Assembly: GCA_029783825.1 (NCBI GenBank)
Contig: JAREIK010002463.1
Location: forward strand, 1,155,501 to 1,219,500
DNA from: Sapria himalayana
Taxonomy: Eukaryota > Streptophyta > Magnoliopsida > Malpighiales > Rafflesiaceae
Direction: 5' to 3'
DNA: 64,000 nt
Numbering within the stretch: position 1 is the first letter of the stretch; each line of letters opens with the position of its first letter. Position numbers and translations under genes: made by a program. This document shows positions 60,801 to 64,000 of the stretch, one piece after another. Below the pieces are notes generated by a model, which was given only the letters and a program-made list of their open reading frames with translations, was not told where the DNA came from and did not search any database.

Positions 60801-62231
60801 TATTTTCAATAAATTTGAGAGATAAATTGAATCTAGAAATACTTTTTGAATTCTTTCATATGCAACATTAGAATGCAAGATTTGAAAGTGTAGATACTAT
60901 AAATTCAAGTATATATTTATGTCATTCATATAATAACTATTGAATCTATCTAACATATATTCTAATATTTTGTTATTTTTTATTTTATAATTTTTTAATT
61001 AAATTAGTTTTTTATTATTTTATGAAATCTCTAAATAATAAAAAATATATTTGATCTATTACAAAAAAATTAGATTTATGTATATTATGAGTAGTTATCA
61101 ATAAAAAAAATAAAAGACTTGAATTTTCTTAATTGTACCTCTACTAAGTCCTTATTTATTTGAGTATATTAAATCGAACGAGTTTTCATTCACATCAGAC
61201 TGTTGTTCATGCTATGTAGTTCTCATTTATTTTTTAATGGACATGTCTTATATTATTGGGTAAAAATATTTGCAAGATTAGAGTAAAATATTTTTAACTT
61301 AACTAGTAATGAGTGACTAATTTTAGAATACACAAGGAAATAATCCAACATACTCAAACATTTAAAAGATCATCTTATTTTAAAGAAAAAATATATAATT
61401 TACTATGCTCATTACCAATTAGAATCTTCATACGAATTTTTATATTTTGTAAAGAAATATAATTATTAATAGAAATAAAAATAAAAATAAAATATAAATT
61501 AAGTTCTCTGAAAAGATAACTAATAAAAAATAAATTAACAGGATAATCATTAATACACATGATATGATAAAGTAATAAAGAACTAAATGTGTTAAATAGG
61601 CAATGCTAGGTTGGTATTGCTTGAATTTTGGTGGCCCAATCGAGGATTGGGTACCCAAGGTGTGCCATGCCAGCACGACATTATGGGAGGTCGACTCGGC
61701 ACAACATGATGACATGTCTTCCTCAACCAGGCATTCTAGGTTGGTTTGATAGTGGTCAATGTAGTGGTAGTGACTACTGGATAGTGCTTGGTGGTAGTGG
61801 GCAGGCCTAGTCTAGTATCCACTAGAGGCTGGGCAGTGGCTACTAATACTACATTATGCCACTAGGTAGTGGGCATTGTGCAGTGTAGTATTGGTGCTTA
61901 TGTTGATTGTTATAGCCATTGTGGAATTAAGTTTTATCTTTAAGTTTTAAATATTATTTCAATTTTTAAAAATAAAAATATTACATTTAAACTATACTAT
62001 TTTATAAATTAAAATGAATAAAAATTAAAATCTAGAACTCTAAAAAAATTTTATGATAATATGATAAATAATAATAAATTAAAAAATATACTCTAATTAA
62101 CAATAAAATCACAAATACGCTTGCTAATCCATTAATATTTGTTATCATTATGTGTCTTATCACATATGATTTTGAAACTAGCAGTAGCATTAATATCTTT
62201 GATATCGTATGAGCTATTATATATTAGTAAC
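57829..62231. other. Presumed RIK intron 5: AT-rich, no exon recognised
   Basis: Begins with a consensus donor (GTAAGTAC). The next RIK exon, expected to continue LKxTAERI, was looked for and not found before 64,000. Contains a (CA)n run at 58,033-58,050, a G+C-richer patch at 61,590-61,930 resembling a decayed copy of the GC-rich hAT family (shared 'cccaatcg' and 'gtgccatgcca' words with 63,855-64,000), and otherwise featureless AT-rich DNA. Around 60,000-60,130 the phrase 'gaaggagatttg' recurs three times. Confidence 0.6.
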
Positions 62232-62239
62232 TTTTTCAC
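62232..62239 (+). other. 8-bp target-site duplication, left
   Basis: 'tttttcac' precedes the element at 62,240 and is repeated exactly at 63,088-63,095. Confidence 0.92.
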
Positions 62240-63087
62240 CTAAGAAACATGAATATTAATACGAACATGGGGATATGACACGGCATGATATGTGGACACG
62301 GTAAATTTCAAAAAATTAGGATACGGATATGGCTAGAATACGGCATGATAAAAAAAATTAATACAAATATTATTTTTAAAAAGTAATTATACTTACATAT
62401 TGCATATTTAAAAATAAAAATTATGTATTTAAATCCCCTACCCTATTACTCCAGTTTCGTAATTTCATGTACTTTTTTTGTTTATTATATATTGTATATT
62501 AATTATAATTCTTAATAAATAATTATATTTAAATATAATTTTTAATAAATAATTATATTTAAATATAATTTTTAATTTAATATGATCTTCGACACCCCCC
62601 CACTCATTTACTGCTTGGACATCCTCCCTCTATTTACTACTTTGAACCACCCCCCTATGTTATTTTTTAGAAACCCCCCATGTTTCTACTTCGTATCCCT
62701 CCTCTCCCTATGTTACTTCTTTGAATCCCCCTTGTTACTGTTTTAAAATCCTGAAGATAACCCCTGCTGTCACCTTGATGTCATCGGTCACTCGACATCG
62801 TTGGCCACTTGACGCATCTGTAGGCTTTACTATGTGTTGGATACGTATTTGACATGTCCGTAGGCTTGTTACGCGTCGAATATGTATCCTATGTGTCTAT
62901 AATATTTATTACGTGTCAGATACTTATCTGACACATTCATTTGATATATTACGTTGCGTATCGGACACGGATTGGTTCGTTACGTGGTGTATCGGGCACG
63001 TATCAATGGTGTGTTCGTACCATATTACCGTGTCCACGTGTCCGACACGGGGACACGACAGTAGATGGACATATTCGTGCTTCCTTG
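62240..63087. mobile_element. Non-autonomous hAT element (848 bp)
   Basis: The left end reads 'ctaagaaacatgaatat', and the right end read in reverse 'caaggaagcacgaatat' (about 12 of 17 matching), followed on both sides by a 'gtggacacggtaa' word within the first 75 bases. It is flanked by the exact 8-bp duplication 'tttttcac', the hAT size. The interior carries many copies of motifs around 'gtgtcggacacg' and 'ttacgtgtc' on the right, and a C-rich stretch (62,590-62,750) with 'ccccctatgttact' repeated. It has no coding capacity. The high GC of its ends contrasts with the AT-rich intron. Confidence 0.9.
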
Positions 63088-63095
63088 TTTTTCAC
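63088..63095 (+). other. 8-bp target-site duplication, right
   Basis: Exact repeat of 62,232-62,239. Confidence 0.92.
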
Positions 63096-63854
63096 TATAT
63101 CTTGAATATTTATTATTAAATAAGATTCATGCTTTGTGGTATTCTTTTAGTATTTTCAATATGAACATATTTTAATGATATTTGATTATGGTTTAGATCT
63201 CTTATCTGAAATAATATTCACAGTTATAGGAAAATCAAACTATGATATTATACAAGATATCAAAGGAGTCAGTAGATCACGTGTTATCTTAGATAGTATA
63301 TGATATCTAGATTCATATGATTTATCAATTTAATATATTTAAGTTTTAATATAATCATATGATAAGATGAAATAATAATCAGTATAATTAATAAAAAAAC
63401 TAGGTTCACTTTGAATATGATATCCATGTTCATATTCAAAGATTTATAAAATTCTCATATCTAATATCATAATATATAAATATGTTATTTAATAATTTGT
63501 GAATTTTATCATTTAGTTCATTTGTTTTGTTCACCTAGGATGCATGTGAATATGTATTTTAATATGTTTCATACTCTTTTTATCTCAACCCAAAGATTGA
63601 AACAAGAAACCAAGTACTAAAGATATAAAATTGAGAATTAATATTATAAATATTATGTTTCCAAATTAATAATCATAATATTAAAATCAGAGTATTCTTT
63701 ATACTTGTTAAATATTTTATTAATATTATATACATACTTAGTGCAATAAATATGGTGAAAGTTTGCAAAGATTGATATTTTTATTAGAATTATTAATAAT
63801 AAGTTTGTTATTTTTATTTTTGATATAGTTAAATATTATGTGTTTGTAACTAAC
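63096..63854. other. AT-rich intron-like DNA
   Basis: No feature recognised. Confidence 0.5.
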
Positions 63855-64000
63855 TAGTGTTGTCAAATGGGTTGGGCCGGGCCGGGCTTGGCCAGTCCAG
63901 CTCATTTTTTGGTCGCCCAATCGGGCTACCGTGCCATGCCAACCATGCCGTGCTGGGCATTGCACATCTTGAGAAGTGCTAGATTGACTCATACCCAGGT
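63855..64000. mobile_element. Left end of a second GC-rich hAT-like element (cut by window edge)
   Basis: 'tagtgttgtcaaatgggttg' followed by 'ggccgggccgggcttggcc' is a diverged version of the terminus at 33,313 (TAGAGGTGTCAAACGGGCC). The interior words 'gtgccatgcc' and 'gccgtgctgggca' resemble that element too. The other end and any target duplication lie beyond the window. Confidence 0.65.

Noticed and set aside
1..64000. A new multi-gene or defence system
   Set aside because: Apart from the RIK-type gene all coding signals are dead organelle genes or transposon remnants; no gene cluster is present.

Overview
This window is nuclear DNA of a seed plant, most likely a flowering plant; a monocot is possible but cannot be shown from the sequence. 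It joins two very different blocks. Positions 1 to about 36,320 are visibly richer in G+C, have no long reading frames, and carry decayed plant mitochondrial genes: nad7 (exon 3, a scrap of exon 4, and exon 5), nad1 (exons 2 and 3 with the complete group II intron between them, including an intact domain V), rps19, and an atp9-like scrap. All have frameshifts or stops, several at arginine CGA codons that became TGA. I read this as a large nuclear insertion of mitochondrial DNA (NUMT) that runs off the left edge. It also holds Ty3/Gypsy and Ty1/Copia fragments, a 1.7-kb direct duplication, and one later hAT insertion (33,313-33,760) with a perfect 8-bp target-site duplication.

At 36,325 the mitochondrial-like sequence ends at a CACTA-type terminus (one substitution from the canonical end), followed by about 1 kb of roughly 50-bp subterminal repeats. 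From there on the DNA is AT-rich nuclear repeat sequence. A minus-strand Copia element (about 42,560-51,350) is split by a plus-strand Copia element (44,341-48,520) and again by a MITE-like inverted-repeat insertion (49,456-50,013). Next come a decayed BED-finger hAT transposase (RICESLEEPER type, 52,285-54,390, minus strand) and an 8-bp satellite that grades into a 64-bp higher-order repeat (55,064-55,782).

The only gene that looks functional is the 5' part of a KH-domain gene of the RIK type (RS2-interacting KH protein; animal relative KHDC4/Blom7) on the plus strand. Five coding exons with consensus splice sites lie between 56,356 and 57,828 and give 167 codons without a stop. The gene continues beyond the window, or is truncated: 57,829-64,000 reads as intron and contains an 848-bp hAT element with a perfect 8-bp duplication (62,240-63,087) and the start of another GC-rich hAT-like element at 63,855.

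I found no new multi-gene system. What is worth following up is the NUMT and its internal rearrangements, the relative dating that the nested insertions allow, and the expanded RIK intron. All family assignments come from reading translations by eye; no database search was run.
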